64,000 nt of DNA from Collimonas sp. OK307 (GCF_900113705.1 NZ_FOQI01000001.1:186001-250000); one strand, 5' to 3'; numbered from the stretch's first letter, positions 45,522 to 54,378 are shown. Notes: generated from the letters alone by a model not told the origin. Program-made: numbers and translations.

Positions 45522-46115
45522 ATGGAAGTATTTATCGGTAGCGTCATGACTTTCGGTTTTAATTTCCCTCCCAGCGGCTGGCAGCAGTGCATGGGGCAGA
45601 CGATTGCCATTCAGCAATATGCAGCGCTATTTTCGCTGCTGGGCACCACCTACGGCGGCAACGGCACAACAACTTTCATGTTACCGAATCTGCAAGGCCG
45701 GATGCCAATTGGTCAAGGTAACGGCAACGGGTTGACTCCACGCGTAATCGGCGAAATTGGCGGCACTGAAAGCGCATCTATCCTGATTTCCAATATGCCT
45801 TCTCACACCCACACGGCCACATTTACGCCTTCGGGCGGCAGCAGCGGCTACACAGTATCGGCCAACACGTCCGGAAATTTGCTGGCGCCGACCGCGACCA
45901 ATAATGTTTTGTCCGGATCGCCCGCCGGTCCGACAGCCGCAGCAATTTGGGGATCGACTGCAGGAACGATTCCTCTGGGCGGTAGCAGCGGCGGTTCCGG
46001 CGGCACGGTAACCAATGCCTTGACCGGCAACAACGCTCCGATATCCATCATGAACCCTTTCCTGGCGATGAACTTCAGCATCGCGTTGACGGGTATTTTC
46101 CCATCCCGCAACTAA
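45522..46115 (+). CDS. Phage tail-collar domain protein (MdpB/microcystin-dependent-protein type)
   Basis: A 197-residue protein with an N-terminal tail-collar domain: FIGSVMTFGFNFPPSGWQQC, YAALFSLLGTTYGGNGTTTF, LPNLQGRMPIGQG. The family PSHTHTATF follows near residue 94, then a Gly/Ser/Thr/Ala-rich stretch and the conserved end NPFLAMNFSIALTGIFPSRN. Such proteins occur outside phages in small clusters with DUF6916, acetyltransferase and oxygenase genes; their role is not established. No signal peptide is seen. AAGGAGA lies six bases before the ATG. No phage structural genes are adjacent. Confidence 0.9.
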   Translation: MEVFIGSVMTFGFNFPPSGWQQCMGQTIAIQQYAALFSLLGTTYGGNGTTTFMLPNLQGRMPIGQGNGNGLTPRVIGEIGGTESASILISNMPSHTHTATFTPSGGSSGYTVSANTSGNLLAPTATNNVLSGSPAGPTAAAIWGSTAGTIPLGGSSGGSGGTVTNALTGNNAPISIMNPFLAMNFSIALTGIFPSRN

Positions 46116-46124
46116 AGTACCCGA

Positions 46125-46164
46125 GCGAGCTGGCCGGTAACGTTTTTACTCCGGCCAGCCTCGC
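46125..46164 (+). terminator. Hairpin after the tail-collar gene
   Basis: GCGAG-CTGGCCGG (46125-46137) pairs with CCGGCCAG-C-CTCGC (46151-46164) with one bulged base; loop of 13 bases containing a T-run. It lies just after the stop codon at 46115, before the DUF6916 gene. Confidence 0.5.
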
Positions 46165-46218
46165 CCATCCTGCGTCTCCATTGCCTTTCATTTTTACATT
46201 ACCGACAGATTAAATTCG

Positions 46219-46539
46219 ATGCTAGAACTTGTTGATGCCGCCTATTTCAGTCCGTCCACCGGAAAGGTCTGCACGATGCGACTCCCTGATGGCGGCACGT
46301 TGCCGATGCTGATCGATAACGTGACTGTGAAAGCGCAACATCGCAATCCGTACGCGCCGGAACAGCAGCGCCTGCCTTTTATCGTCACATTGACGGCACA
46401 GCAGGCCACCAGCTTTATCGAGGGGCCGTGCACGATTGAGCTGGAAAAGCGTGGCCGCCTGGAAGATGTTTACGTAATACGCGTAGCCGCGCTCGGACGC
46501 GATCCCGCGGGCGCGTATTTTCAGATAGTGTTTAGTTAG
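46219..46539 (+). CDS. DUF6916-type small protein
   Basis: A 106-residue beta-rich protein. The pattern LPFIVTLTAQQATSFIEGPCTIEL followed by DVYVIRVAALGRDPAGAYFQIVF matches the DUF6916 group (R-x-PFS-x-L-x-F, then YxLEH and F(L)VPxG in typical members), which is regularly encoded next to tail-collar proteins. It is probably a structural partner or chaperone of the collar protein, an inference from context. The ribosome site is weak. It follows the collar gene after about 100 bases. Confidence 0.65.
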   Translation: MLELVDAAYFSPSTGKVCTMRLPDGGTLPMLIDNVTVKAQHRNPYAPEQQRLPFIVTLTAQQATSFIEGPCTIELEKRGRLEDVYVIRVAALGRDPAGAYFQIVFS

Positions 46540-46567
46540 TGTTTAGCTAGCGTTTAATTAACGCGAT

Positions 46568-47077
46568 TTACGGCAGTTGCGGCTTGCCCGGATACCACAC
46601 CATGCGGTCGGCCATCAATTGCGTCTCTTCCACCTGGAAACCCAATTCCAGATATATCCGCTTGGCGCCAGGATTGTTATGCCAAACCACGACCGCAACC
46701 GGACACTGGGCGGTGCTGGCGGCTTGCTGCACACCGCGCAGGATCGCCTTGCCATAACCGAAACCACGTGCGGCAAGAATGAAAGCAACGTAAATCACGC
46801 GCACTTCGTTGTGGCCGAAATCCACCACCAGCGCACCGATAGCAGTTTGCGTCTTCTCAATGATGAAATGCATTGCGTTCGGATATTCTTCGCCGGTGCC
46901 TTGGGCATGCACGGCATATTGCTGGGCGATTACCGTCTCGACCAATTCTGGCGGGCCGTCGATGAACTGCAGATCTGGTCGCGCGGAACGATACAGGGTT
47001 TCCAGGAAAGGCTGGTCGCCGAAGATGGCTGGACGCAGGGAAATGCCAGCGGGCATGGCTGAGGAAGAAGTGAGCAT
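46568..47077 (-). CDS. GNAT-family N-acetyltransferase
   Basis: A 169-residue acetyltransferase. Acetyl-CoA binding region: VIYVAFILAARGFGYGKAIL (motif A, with R/G-x-G-x-G/A as RGFGYG), then HNNPGAKRIYLELGF. The N-terminal half, FLETLYRSARPDLQF, resembles GNATs found beside tail-collar genes. It converges with the DUF6916 gene. The start at 47077 lacks a strong ribosome site and is provisional. The acceptor substrate is unknown. Confidence 0.82.
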   Translation of the reverse strand: MLTSSSAMPAGISLRPAIFGDQPFLETLYRSARPDLQFIDGPPELVETVIAQQYAVHAQGTGEEYPNAMHFIIEKTQTAIGALVVDFGHNEVRVIYVAFILAARGFGYGKAILRGVQQAASTAQCPVAVVVWHNNPGAKRIYLELGFQVEETQLMADRMVWYPGKPQLP

Positions 47078-47287
47078 GCTGAAGTTTTGCAGGAATTGGA
47101 GTAAGTACGGCGGCCGTCGCTACAGTGGGTGTCACATTGCTGGAGCAGCTTATAACAGAAGCCGCCTTGACGGACAGGATTGCTTCAAATAAAGTGCCAC
47201 GACGCAATATTTTTCTTGTTTTGCTTAAGCCGATGACAAACCGCAAAACACCACAATTGAGGCATCAATTGGATTGAAGGTAATCGA

Positions 47288-47998
47288 ATGAATAGTTTCC
47301 TCAAATTACCACTTCTCTTTGATCCCAATGAATTGCAGAAGGATTTGCGGGCTTGCGAGACCACGGATTGGCCTCAGCATTTCCAGACCAGCGACTATTC
47401 CGGCCAATGGTCGGGCCTGGCGCTGCGGTCTGCATCTGGCAAGCCAAGCGATATATATTCTCACCCCGACTCCCACCCCGGCAACACCGGCTATATCGAT
47501 ACGCCCTTGCTTGATCTTTGTCCCTATATAGCCAGGATCCTGCGGGTTTTCGAATGCGAGATTGAGTCGGCAAGGTTACTGCGTCTGGCGCCCGGGGCGC
47601 ATATCAAGGAACATCGGGATCTGCATACCGGATATCAATTTGACGTTTTCCGCGTACACATTCCGATCGAGACCAGCGAACAAGTGCGATTCCTGGTTGG
47701 CGGACAGACGCTGGACATGCGGCAAGGCGAATGCTGGTATGCCGATTTCAGCCAGCCCCACAGCGTCGAAAACTGCGGCGCCACGGCGCGCATCAACCTG
47801 ATTCTGGATTGTAAAAGGAATGACTGGTCGGACCAGCTGTTCCGGCAGGCCGGCTACGATTTCGAGGCCGAGGCGCGTAATCGCAAGCTTGACTGCGCAA
47901 CCCGCGCAATGGTGATCGCCCGATTGTCCGAGATGAAAACCGACACGGCGGACCGGTTAATCAAAGAGCTGGAAGCTCAGGCGGACACCGATGAATAG
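47288..47998 (+). CDS. Aspartyl/asparaginyl beta-hydroxylase-like dioxygenase
   Basis: A 236-residue 2-oxoglutarate/Fe(II) dioxygenase of the Asp/Asn hydroxylase (LpxO-related) family. The metal site is H109-R-D111 in HIKEHRDLHTG, and H158 in SQPHSVENCG; R168 after ATA probably binds 2-oxoglutarate. The double-stranded beta-helix runs from about 90 to 175; the C-terminal 60 residues are helical. No signal peptide, so it acts in the cytoplasm. GAAGG precedes the ATG. Its stop overlaps the start of the sulfotransferase gene by eight bases, so the two are made together and may act on the same target. Confidence 0.85.
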   Translation: MNSFLKLPLLFDPNELQKDLRACETTDWPQHFQTSDYSGQWSGLALRSASGKPSDIYSHPDSHPGNTGYIDTPLLDLCPYIARILRVFECEIESARLLRLAPGAHIKEHRDLHTGYQFDVFRVHIPIETSEQVRFLVGGQTLDMRQGECWYADFSQPHSVENCGATARINLILDCKRNDWSDQLFRQAGYDFEAEARNRKLDCATRAMVIARLSEMKTDTADRLIKELEAQADTDE

Positions 47999-48989
47999 TG
48001 CGACAGCGTCAAAGCAGGCTGGTGATGCGGCAGGTTTTATCGGGGAGTGGATTCCCTACAAACTGGTGCAACAAGATCAGCAATGGCGTTGCCTTTGGCT
48101 TAGCCTGGCAGGCAAGCGCATTGTCGAACCGTTTTTCTCAGACACGATTTTACGCTGCAGAACCGATGCCGCAAACAACCGGCGCTTTCCCAGCCTCAGT
48201 TCCCTGGAATATTTGACGGACTGCGCGGCGGTTGTGACCGAAGTGGTCACGCCAAGTGCTTTTATTTTCCATGTGTCTCGCTGCGGTTCAACCTTGATCT
48301 CGCAACTGCTCGGATTGAGCGAAGAAAATATTGCCCTGTCCGAAGTGCCGTTGATCGATGAGTTGCTGCGCATGTCCCGTAATCAGGCAGATTCTTCAGG
48401 CGCTGAAACGGCGCTAAAGACCAGTATCGCCTTGCTGGGCCGCCGCAGATTTAAACAGGAAAAACACCTGTTCATCAAGCTCGACAGCTGGCATGTTTTT
48501 TTTGCCGGAACACTAAGACGGCTTTACCCGGACGTTCCGTTCATATTGTTATACCGGACGCCCGATGAAGTGGTTTTTTCGCATCAAAAGCGGCGCGGGA
48601 TGCAAGCGGTTCCAGGATTGATTGAACCTGAATTGTTTGGGATGTCCCAAGCAGAATCGATTAGTTACGATGGCGACCGGTATCTCGCGAAGGTGCTGGA
48701 ATATTATTATTCTCAATTTTTGATACTCGCCGAAAAAGATGCGCGTTCAATACTTCTGGATTACAGGCAGGGCGGCATTGAAATCATTCGTCGCCTGACT
48801 GAATTTTCTGGTATCTGCCTGGATGAAAAACAGACTGCCGCAATGGCAGTCCGTGCGCGCTTTCATGCGAAATATCCGGAACAGGGATTTGCGGAAGAAA
48901 AGAAAGAATCTAGCGGACTTACGGATCTTCAGCCGGCTCAGGCAGCCTATGCCCGCCTTGAGCAACTGCGGACAAAGCTGGCCGGCTGA
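47991..48989 (+). CDS. Sulfotransferase-family protein with N-terminal extension
   Basis: A 332-residue protein. The 5'-phosphosulfate loop HVSRCGSTLISQLL is at 94-107, FILLYRTPDEVVFSH near 185 forms the 3'-phosphate region, and the C-terminal helical part contains LLDYRQGGIEIIRRL. Residues 1-85 form an extra domain (IGEWIPYKLV, IVEPFFSDTI) typical of large bacterial sulfotransferases encoded with 2OG dioxygenases. It overlaps the hydroxylase gene by eight bases. It could sulfate the hydroxyl introduced by that enzyme, which is an appealing but untested idea. Confidence 0.83.
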   Translation: MNSATASKQAGDAAGFIGEWIPYKLVQQDQQWRCLWLSLAGKRIVEPFFSDTILRCRTDAANNRRFPSLSSLEYLTDCAAVVTEVVTPSAFIFHVSRCGSTLISQLLGLSEENIALSEVPLIDELLRMSRNQADSSGAETALKTSIALLGRRRFKQEKHLFIKLDSWHVFFAGTLRRLYPDVPFILLYRTPDEVVFSHQKRRGMQAVPGLIEPELFGMSQAESISYDGDRYLAKVLEYYYSQFLILAEKDARSILLDYRQGGIEIIRRLTEFSGICLDEKQTAAMAVRARFHAKYPEQGFAEEKKESSGLTDLQPAQAAYARLEQLRTKLAG

Positions 48990-49019
48990 CACATTACTGT
49001 CATCTCAACAGGCACCGTG

Positions 49020-49628
49020 TCAGCTGGGGAATGGCTCGCGCCATGCAGGCAATTCGTTGAGTCGTTCATGCCAGCGCTGAACTGCAGGGAAATCGCTCAG
49101 CGGCAAGTGGGCGACATCGGCATAAGGTAACGTCACCGCCACCGCGAAATCGGCCACAGTCAAGCTGTCCCCCACCAAAAATTTCCGATCGCTCAGATGC
49201 GTGTTGAGCACGCCGGCAAAATTCCTGAAATGTTTCGTCGCTTCCTCCAACTCCTTCACATCGGCTGCGGGCAGGCCAAACAGAGGCTTGATGACATATT
49301 CGAAATACAAGACAGAGGCATGCCGTGTGAAGTGCACATCATTCCAGCTGAGCCAGCGTATGACATCGATCTGGCGTTCATCGTGGGGCCACAAATCGGC
49401 TTTCGCCGCATCCGACAAATAACACATGATGGCGTTGGACTCCCACAGCGTCTTATCCCCATCCTGCAGCACAGGGACTTTGCCATTCGGATTCATGGCC
49501 AGGAATTCCGGTGTCCTGTTTTCTCTTTTAGCAAGGTCGATGCGGACAAACTCCACAGGCGATTTCAAATAACGTGCGACTGCACAGACTTTTCTCGGGT
49601 TCAGGGTTTCGCAATAGAACAATTTCAT
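49020..49628 (-). CDS. Glutathione S-transferase
   Basis: A 202-residue canonical GST. The N-terminal thioredoxin fold has MKLFYCETLNPRKVCAVARY with the catalytic region at residues 7-12, the cis-Pro segment NGKVPVLQDG and ESNAIMCYLSD. The C-terminal helical domain has the N-capping motif SLTVADFAVAVTLPYAD. GGAG lies eight bases before the ATG. It conjugates or reduces electrophiles using glutathione; the substrate is unknown. It sits between the sulfotransferase and the cupin hydroxylase, with no clear functional link. Confidence 0.92.
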   Translation of the reverse strand: MKLFYCETLNPRKVCAVARYLKSPVEFVRIDLAKRENRTPEFLAMNPNGKVPVLQDGDKTLWESNAIMCYLSDAAKADLWPHDERQIDVIRWLSWNDVHFTRHASVLYFEYVIKPLFGLPAADVKELEEATKHFRNFAGVLNTHLSDRKFLVGDSLTVADFAVAVTLPYADVAHLPLSDFPAVQRWHERLNELPAWREPFPS

Positions 49629-49888
49629 ATTCGTCTCCGTGGTTGCGGTTAGCTACGTAGAATGGCGGACGACGTCCAGCGGTACAGTGACCGGCCGGCG
49701 TCGCTTTAAATACACTTACATCAGATAGTCGAACCATAGACAGCGTAATCGACAGCTGTCAAATATTTATTTTCTGATACATGCATGCACAACCGAAATT
49801 GCCGGGTCAGGTAAGCCCGCAGGGCGCAGGGAAATTGGTGATTCCCAAAGTAGTACTGAAGTAGTATGTTAGCTACCCGAGAAAACGC

Positions 49889-50842
49889 TTACGCCCCATG
49901 TTTGTGGCAGATACAATGCCCCCAGCGATACAGATGCATATTGTGGAGCAGATCCTTGGTTGCCGTCGGCACGCCGTTAAGCAGTATCTCTTTTGCGGTC
50001 AAGCCGAACACCGCCAGGCTGATCGAAGGTGCCAGCGAAACCACTGCGTGCCAGGTTCGTTTCGGTATGAATAAAGCATCGCCCGCCTCCACTCGCGCAT
50101 ACAACCCTTTGGCTTGTCCCAGCTCCCGCAACTGCTCCGGGTGCTCGTTGAAACGTGCGATGTTGATCGTGCTCAAAGTAGCGCCCCAGTCATACTTTTT
50201 GGATGGCTTCATGAACGCCTCTTCCGATGGCGGGAACATGACAAATTCCTTGACTCCACGCGCCTGGCAAAACCAGTTATTGGGAACGTCGCGATGTAGT
50301 CCGGTGTGGGTATTGGCCGGCCCCATGAATACCGACTCCCAGGTCCAGCGCCAGCCGGGCCACAAGCTACGGATATCGAAATCGCTACGCAGTTGCGGAA
50401 AATCTTCCAGGATGCTCCACTGCGCCAGGTAATTACGATGCGGCGTAAACGACTGCATGTGTGCCCAGTTGAGATGGAACTCCTCGCCTGGCTGCAATTG
50501 CCGGCGAAGCTGGTTCGGCAACAAACCGACCTCTTCGCTGACCGGCTGTTTCGCCAGCGCGGCCAGCTCAAGCAGGTACGGCGCAATCGGCAGCAACGGA
50601 CGCTCCTGCGTTTCGCCCTGCTCTACCAAGCCGTTCTGGAATTTACGGGTTGGTTCCGATCCGTCCTTATTGCGCAGTTGAGCCATCTTCTCGAATGACC
50701 AGTTCTGCTGCGCCGGCCAGTTACGCAGTGCGCCTTTTACCAGCAAAGGGCTGGGTCTACTGCCAAAACCTCCAACCTGCTCCAACTGCGACGCATCAAT
50801 TTCTTCAACTTGTGTGAATGAGGGGCCTGGTATCTGTTTCAT
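49889..50842 (-). CDS. JmjC/cupin-type 2-oxoglutarate dioxygenase
   Basis: A 317-residue cupin-like hydroxylase related to the JmjC group (FIH/RoxA side). The metal site is H183-R-D185 in TGLHRDVPNNWFCQ and H265 in IPKRTWHAVVSL. Before it lies PLLVKGALRNWPAQQNWSF, the typical N-terminal W-rich segment; VKEFVMFPPSEE is the strand after the first ligand pair. Such enzymes hydroxylate side chains of proteins or small molecules. The preferred start is ATG 50842; the frame is open for 57 codons upstream without a family match. It is the second Fe(II)/2OG dioxygenase in this locus. Confidence 0.85.
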   Translation of the reverse strand: MKQIPGPSFTQVEEIDASQLEQVGGFGSRPSPLLVKGALRNWPAQQNWSFEKMAQLRNKDGSEPTRKFQNGLVEQGETQERPLLPIAPYLLELAALAKQPVSEEVGLLPNQLRRQLQPGEEFHLNWAHMQSFTPHRNYLAQWSILEDFPQLRSDFDIRSLWPGWRWTWESVFMGPANTHTGLHRDVPNNWFCQARGVKEFVMFPPSEEAFMKPSKKYDWGATLSTINIARFNEHPEQLRELGQAKGLYARVEAGDALFIPKRTWHAVVSLAPSISLAVFGLTAKEILLNGVPTATKDLLHNMHLYRWGHCICHKHGA

Positions 50843-51023
50843 ATCTTTGTTGTGTGCGGTGCTTCTTACAATGTCAAGAGTCAAGACTGCTATCTTCTTC
50901 AAAACGTTGCCATATTTCAATTGTAAATGACTACGGTAAACTGTCAGAGACAAATCTGAGGAGTGCCAGTCATCTCTCCCGGAGCGCGAACGAGCACGCT
51001 CCGGCGATAGCATGATGGATCAC

Positions 51024-51326
51024 TCATCGTGACTGTTTGGCTGCAAGGATATCGATTTTTTCGATAGCCGGCGGTTGCGAGAACAGTTCTGCAGACCTCG
51101 CCATCAAAGCCGCCGCGACGCGCCCGGTGAGATGAGCTTGCCGTCCGGCGTCATCTGGAAAGGTGTCGAAAATGCCATACGTCAGCGGCCCCAGCTTGAT
51201 GGCGTACCAAGTCGTCGTCGCCGGCTCCTGTTGTACAACTGCCAAGCCGTCGCGAAGAAAGGCCTCGACATCAATCTCTTTTCCGGGCTTGACTTCCAGT
51301 CGAACGAATAAACCTACCTTAACCAT
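51024..51326 (-). CDS. Antibiotic biosynthesis monooxygenase (ABM/YgiN-like) domain protein
   Basis: A 100-residue ferredoxin-like-fold protein: VGLFVRLEVKPGKEIDVEAFL then TTTWYAIKLGPLTYGIFDTF. The family includes quinol monooxygenases and heme-degrading enzymes, but no active-site residue is diagnostic here. AAGGAG lies eight bases before ATG 51326. It lies 128 bases downstream of the CurA-type reductase gene on the same strand and may share a transcript. Confidence 0.85.
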   Translation of the reverse strand: MVKVGLFVRLEVKPGKEIDVEAFLRDGLAVVQQEPATTTWYAIKLGPLTYGIFDTFPDDAGRQAHLTGRVAAALMARSAELFSQPPAIEKIDILAAKQSR

Positions 51327-51454
51327 GATCGATCTCCTTTTGAGATACAAAAATGTCCGGCAAATTTGTGTTTTCCCAGATCGATTCGTCGGACATGTCA
51401 TCCCTGCGGATGTTCAGTCTAGCCACGCAACAGCACAATGCAATGTGAACGCTG

Positions 51455-52480
51455 TCAGACCCGAACCAGTAATTTACCTATGTTCTTTCCTTCGAAAAGA
51501 CTGTTCAGCGCCTCCGGTAGCTGCTCGAAGCCATCCATATACGTCTCCTGGAACACTATCTCGCCGTTTTTCACCCATGGCGCCACGATAGCCAGCATCT
51601 CATCCATCCGATTGGTGAAATCGCGCGCCAGGATGCCCTGGATGGTTGCCCGTTGAAACAGCATGTGCTGTAAAAAACGCGGCCCCAGATCAGGCGTATC
51701 CAGCCCACCGTCGTACTGGCTGATCGCGCCGCAGATGATGATGCGGGCGCGCCGCTTGATCAGTGGAATGACGGCGTCGGTAATTATTCCGCCCACGTTG
51801 TCGAAGTAAATGTCGACGCCGCCGGTAGCCGCTTGAATTGCCGAGCTCAGGGCTGCAGGAGTGGTGTGCGCGCGATAGTCGACCGCGCCATCGAGTTTCA
51901 GCGTCTCGGTAAGGAATTTGCACTTTTCAGGGCCGCCGGCGATACCGATAACCCGGCATCCCGCGCGCTTGCCGAACTGCGCAACCAACGAGCCAACCGC
52001 ACCGGCAGCTCCCGACACCAGCAAGGTGTCGCCAGGACGCGGGCGGCCGGCCTCGGTCAAGCCGAACCATGCGGTGCGTCCCGGCATGCCAAGCACGCCC
52101 AGCGCAGTCGATACCGGCGCAGCACTCGGATCAAGTTTGGTCAGTTCGCTGTGATGGCAGCGGGCATAGAGTTGCCAGCCACTGTAAGCCGAGACCCGGT
52201 CGCCCGGCTGGAACAGAGGACTGGCGGAAGCCACTACTTCGCCCACCACGCCGGCCCGCTGGACAATGCCCAACGGATGCGGCACGTCGTAGGTATTGCG
52301 CTCGTGCTGCTGGATGCGGATATACGGATCGACGCTGACGATCCGGGCCCGCAGGATCACTTCGTTGGCGGACAGATTGCCGTCAAGTTCGGTTTCACGC
52401 AGCTCGTAGTGTTCGTTGCTGACACGTCCTTCCGGACGTTTGACGTAAAACCATTGCCGATTCTGGTAGATGTTTTGCAT
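51455..52480 (-). CDS. NADP-dependent oxidoreductase, CurA/leukotriene B4 dehydrogenase-like
   Basis: A 341-residue zinc-independent medium-chain reductase. The nucleotide loop is GAAGAVGSLVAQFGK near 155; NVGGIITDAVIPLIKRRARIIICGAIS and the C-terminal YMDGFEQLPEALNSLFEGKNIGKLLV are family blocks. The N-terminal RPEGRVSNEHYELRE is typical of CurA/YncB. It would reduce an enone double bond with NADPH. The ribosome site is weak. It is transcribed leftwards toward the ABM protein. Confidence 0.92.
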   Translation of the reverse strand: MQNIYQNRQWFYVKRPEGRVSNEHYELRETELDGNLSANEVILRARIVSVDPYIRIQQHERNTYDVPHPLGIVQRAGVVGEVVASASPLFQPGDRVSAYSGWQLYARCHHSELTKLDPSAAPVSTALGVLGMPGRTAWFGLTEAGRPRPGDTLLVSGAAGAVGSLVAQFGKRAGCRVIGIAGGPEKCKFLTETLKLDGAVDYRAHTTPAALSSAIQAATGGVDIYFDNVGGIITDAVIPLIKRRARIIICGAISQYDGGLDTPDLGPRFLQHMLFQRATIQGILARDFTNRMDEMLAIVAPWVKNGEIVFQETYMDGFEQLPEALNSLFEGKNIGKLLVRV

Positions 52481-52739
52481 ATTAGAAGCTCAGTTGCCTT
52501 TTGGACTGCCAGTGTAGCCAAATTGTGATGATTGCGTCGAACCGGCTCATGCCCGCGCGTTGCATTTAAGCCAAGAATTTCATAATGAAGCAAGCAGTTA
52601 TTGCCCATCAGCATGCTCTGAAATTTTTACAATCCCGATCTGCCGCCGTGGTGTATAACTAATGAATGTCATGACGTGCGTGAAGAGTTGGGGCCGGCGA
52701 GTGTGGTGCTCGCTCGGAAATCATCATGAGGGGAATGCT

Positions 52740-53012
52740 ATGCCAAAGTACGTAATTGAGCGTGAAATTCCTGGGGCCGGGAAATTGTCACCGCAAGAAC
52801 TCCGAGCCATTTCGCAGAAGTCGTGCGGCGTGCTAAACACGATGGGACCACAGATTCAATGGCTCCAAAGTTATGTTACCGGCGACAAGGTCTACTGCGT
52901 CTACATCGCGCCAAACGAAGAGATGGTTCAGGAACATGCCCAGCAGGGGGGCTTCCCTGCAAACCGTGTCTCCGAAGTCACCACGATAATTGACCCGACT
53001 ACGGCCGAGTAG
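52740..53012 (+). CDS. DUF4242 small protein (nickel-binding-like)
   Basis: A 90-residue protein: KYVIEREIPGAGKLSPQELR, then a two-strand-helix ferredoxin-like pattern with QWLQSYVTGDKVYCVYIAPNE and AQQGGFPANRVSEV, typical of DUF4242. GAGGGG lies eight bases before ATG 52740; the longer open frame upstream is not supported. The role in the cell is not known. It precedes the G+C-richer block. Confidence 0.85.
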   Translation: MPKYVIEREIPGAGKLSPQELRAISQKSCGVLNTMGPQIQWLQSYVTGDKVYCVYIAPNEEMVQEHAQQGGFPANRVSEVTTIIDPTTAE

Positions 53013-53157
53013 TACCGCCCGACAAGGCGTTCCACCGATGTCCCTCCCTCAGCTTCGCTCCGGCAGGGCCCTGGCTGAGCTTGCGCGTTAACGTGCCTGA
53101 TACCCGGAAACATCACAAACGCGGCACGACACCAGCGCGGCGTTGTATTCTCTCAGC

Positions 53158-54378
53158 ATGGATTCCATGATCGCCGCTTCCGCACGAGCCCTCGCCGCTG
53201 GCGATGCGCTCGGCGCTCTCAAACGAGTCGCCCTGCGCGACGACCCACCGGCATTGGCCTTGCGCGGTATTGCCATGGCCCAGCTCGGCGAGCATCCGCG
53301 TGCCCGTGAGCTTCTTCGGCGCGCTGCCCGCGGCTTCGGCGCGCACGAGGAATTGGCGCGCGCTCGCTGTATCGTCGCCGAGGCTGAGGTGGCGCTGGCC
53401 GTGCGCGATCTCAGCAGCTCGCCACGCTCGCTGGCGGCTGCCTTGTCCACGCTGGAGGCACACGCTGACCATGCCAACGCGCTGCAGGCACGGCTGATCG
53501 AGGCGCGCAGGCTTTTGCTGCTTGGCCGACTAGACCAGGCCGAAGCGGCACTGGCACTACTCAATACACATGGCCTGCCGCCTTCGCTGGCGGCTGTGGC
53601 CGAACTGACTGCAGCGGAGCTGGCGTTGCGCTCGCTGCGCATTGAACCTGCGCGGGCGGCGCTCGCCCGTGCGCAAGAGGCAGCCGGTCGCGCACGTGTA
53701 CCGGCGCTCCTGGCCGAGGTAGAGGAGGCGCGGAGCGCTCTCGATCGCCCCGCTGCCCGCCGCTTCGTCGCCGGCGCCGAGCAGGTGTTACGCCTCGACG
53801 AGGTCGCAACGCTCCTGGCCTCTGACACGTTGGTAATTGACGCCTGCCGTCGTGGGCTCGGCATCGGCGCCACGTGGCGGCCGCTGGCGCGCCGGCCGGT
53901 GCTGTTCGCATTGGCGCGCGCACTCGCCGAGGCGTGGCCCGGCGATATTGATCGGGAAACCTTGATCAAGTGTGCATTCCACGCCCGCCACTCCAACGAG
54001 TCGCATCGGGCCCGGCTGCGGGTCGAGATCGGCCGCTTACGCGCGCTCGTCACAGAGCTGGCGCATATCGACGCCACCGCCAGAGGTTTCGTCCTGAGGC
54101 CGCACGGCGAACGCGCCGTTGTCGTACTGGCGCCTCCCATCGACGGCGATCAGGCATCGCTGGCGGCGCTGCTTGCCGATGGCGCGGCCTGGTCGACCTC
54201 GGCCCTGGCGCTGGCCCTGGGGGCCAGTCAGCGCACCGTCCAGCGCGCGCTGGTCGAGCTTGAGGCCGCCGGACGGGTGCGCTCGATCGGGCAGGCGCGG
54301 ACGCGTCGCTGGCTGTCGCCGCCGCTGGCCGGATTCACGACAATCTTGTTACTCCCCGCTTCACTCCAGATGGAATAG
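53158..54378 (+). CDS. Helix-turn-helix regulator with helical N-terminal domain
   Basis: A 406-residue protein. The N-terminal 200 residues are Ala/Leu/Arg-rich helical hairpins of the TPR type (ALRGIAMAQLGEHPRARELL, ARRLLLLGRLDQAEAALALL). A wing-helix like segment (DIDRETLIKCAFHARHSNESHRARL) and a C-terminal helix-turn-helix (WSTSALALALGASQRTVQRAL) follow, so it is probably a transcription factor. No receiver is present. ATG 53158 is preferred to a TTG at 53143. The next gene begins 46 bases on; the cluster with a propeller protein and DUF899 suggests local control. Confidence 0.7.
   Translation: MDSMIAASARALAAGDALGALKRVALRDDPPALALRGIAMAQLGEHPRARELLRRAARGFGAHEELARARCIVAEAEVALAVRDLSSSPRSLAAALSTLEAHADHANALQARLIEARRLLLLGRLDQAEAALALLNTHGLPPSLAAVAELTAAELALRSLRIEPARAALARAQEAAGRARVPALLAEVEEARSALDRPAARRFVAGAEQVLRLDEVATLLASDTLVIDACRRGLGIGATWRPLARRPVLFALARALAEAWPGDIDRETLIKCAFHARHSNESHRARLRVEIGRLRALVTELAHIDATARGFVLRPHGERAVVVLAPPIDGDQASLAALLADGAAWSTSALALALGASQRTVQRALVELEAAGRVRSIGQARTRRWLSPPLAGFTTILLLPASLQME

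Noticed and set aside
45522-46539. Prophage fragment
   Set aside because: Only a tail-collar protein and DUF6916 gene are present; no capsid, terminase, portal or integrase, and this pair is known outside phages.
53158-54378. AfsR/SARP-type activator
   Set aside because: The TPR-like part is N-terminal and no BTAD-type domain or P-loop is visible; it is described only as an HTH regulator.
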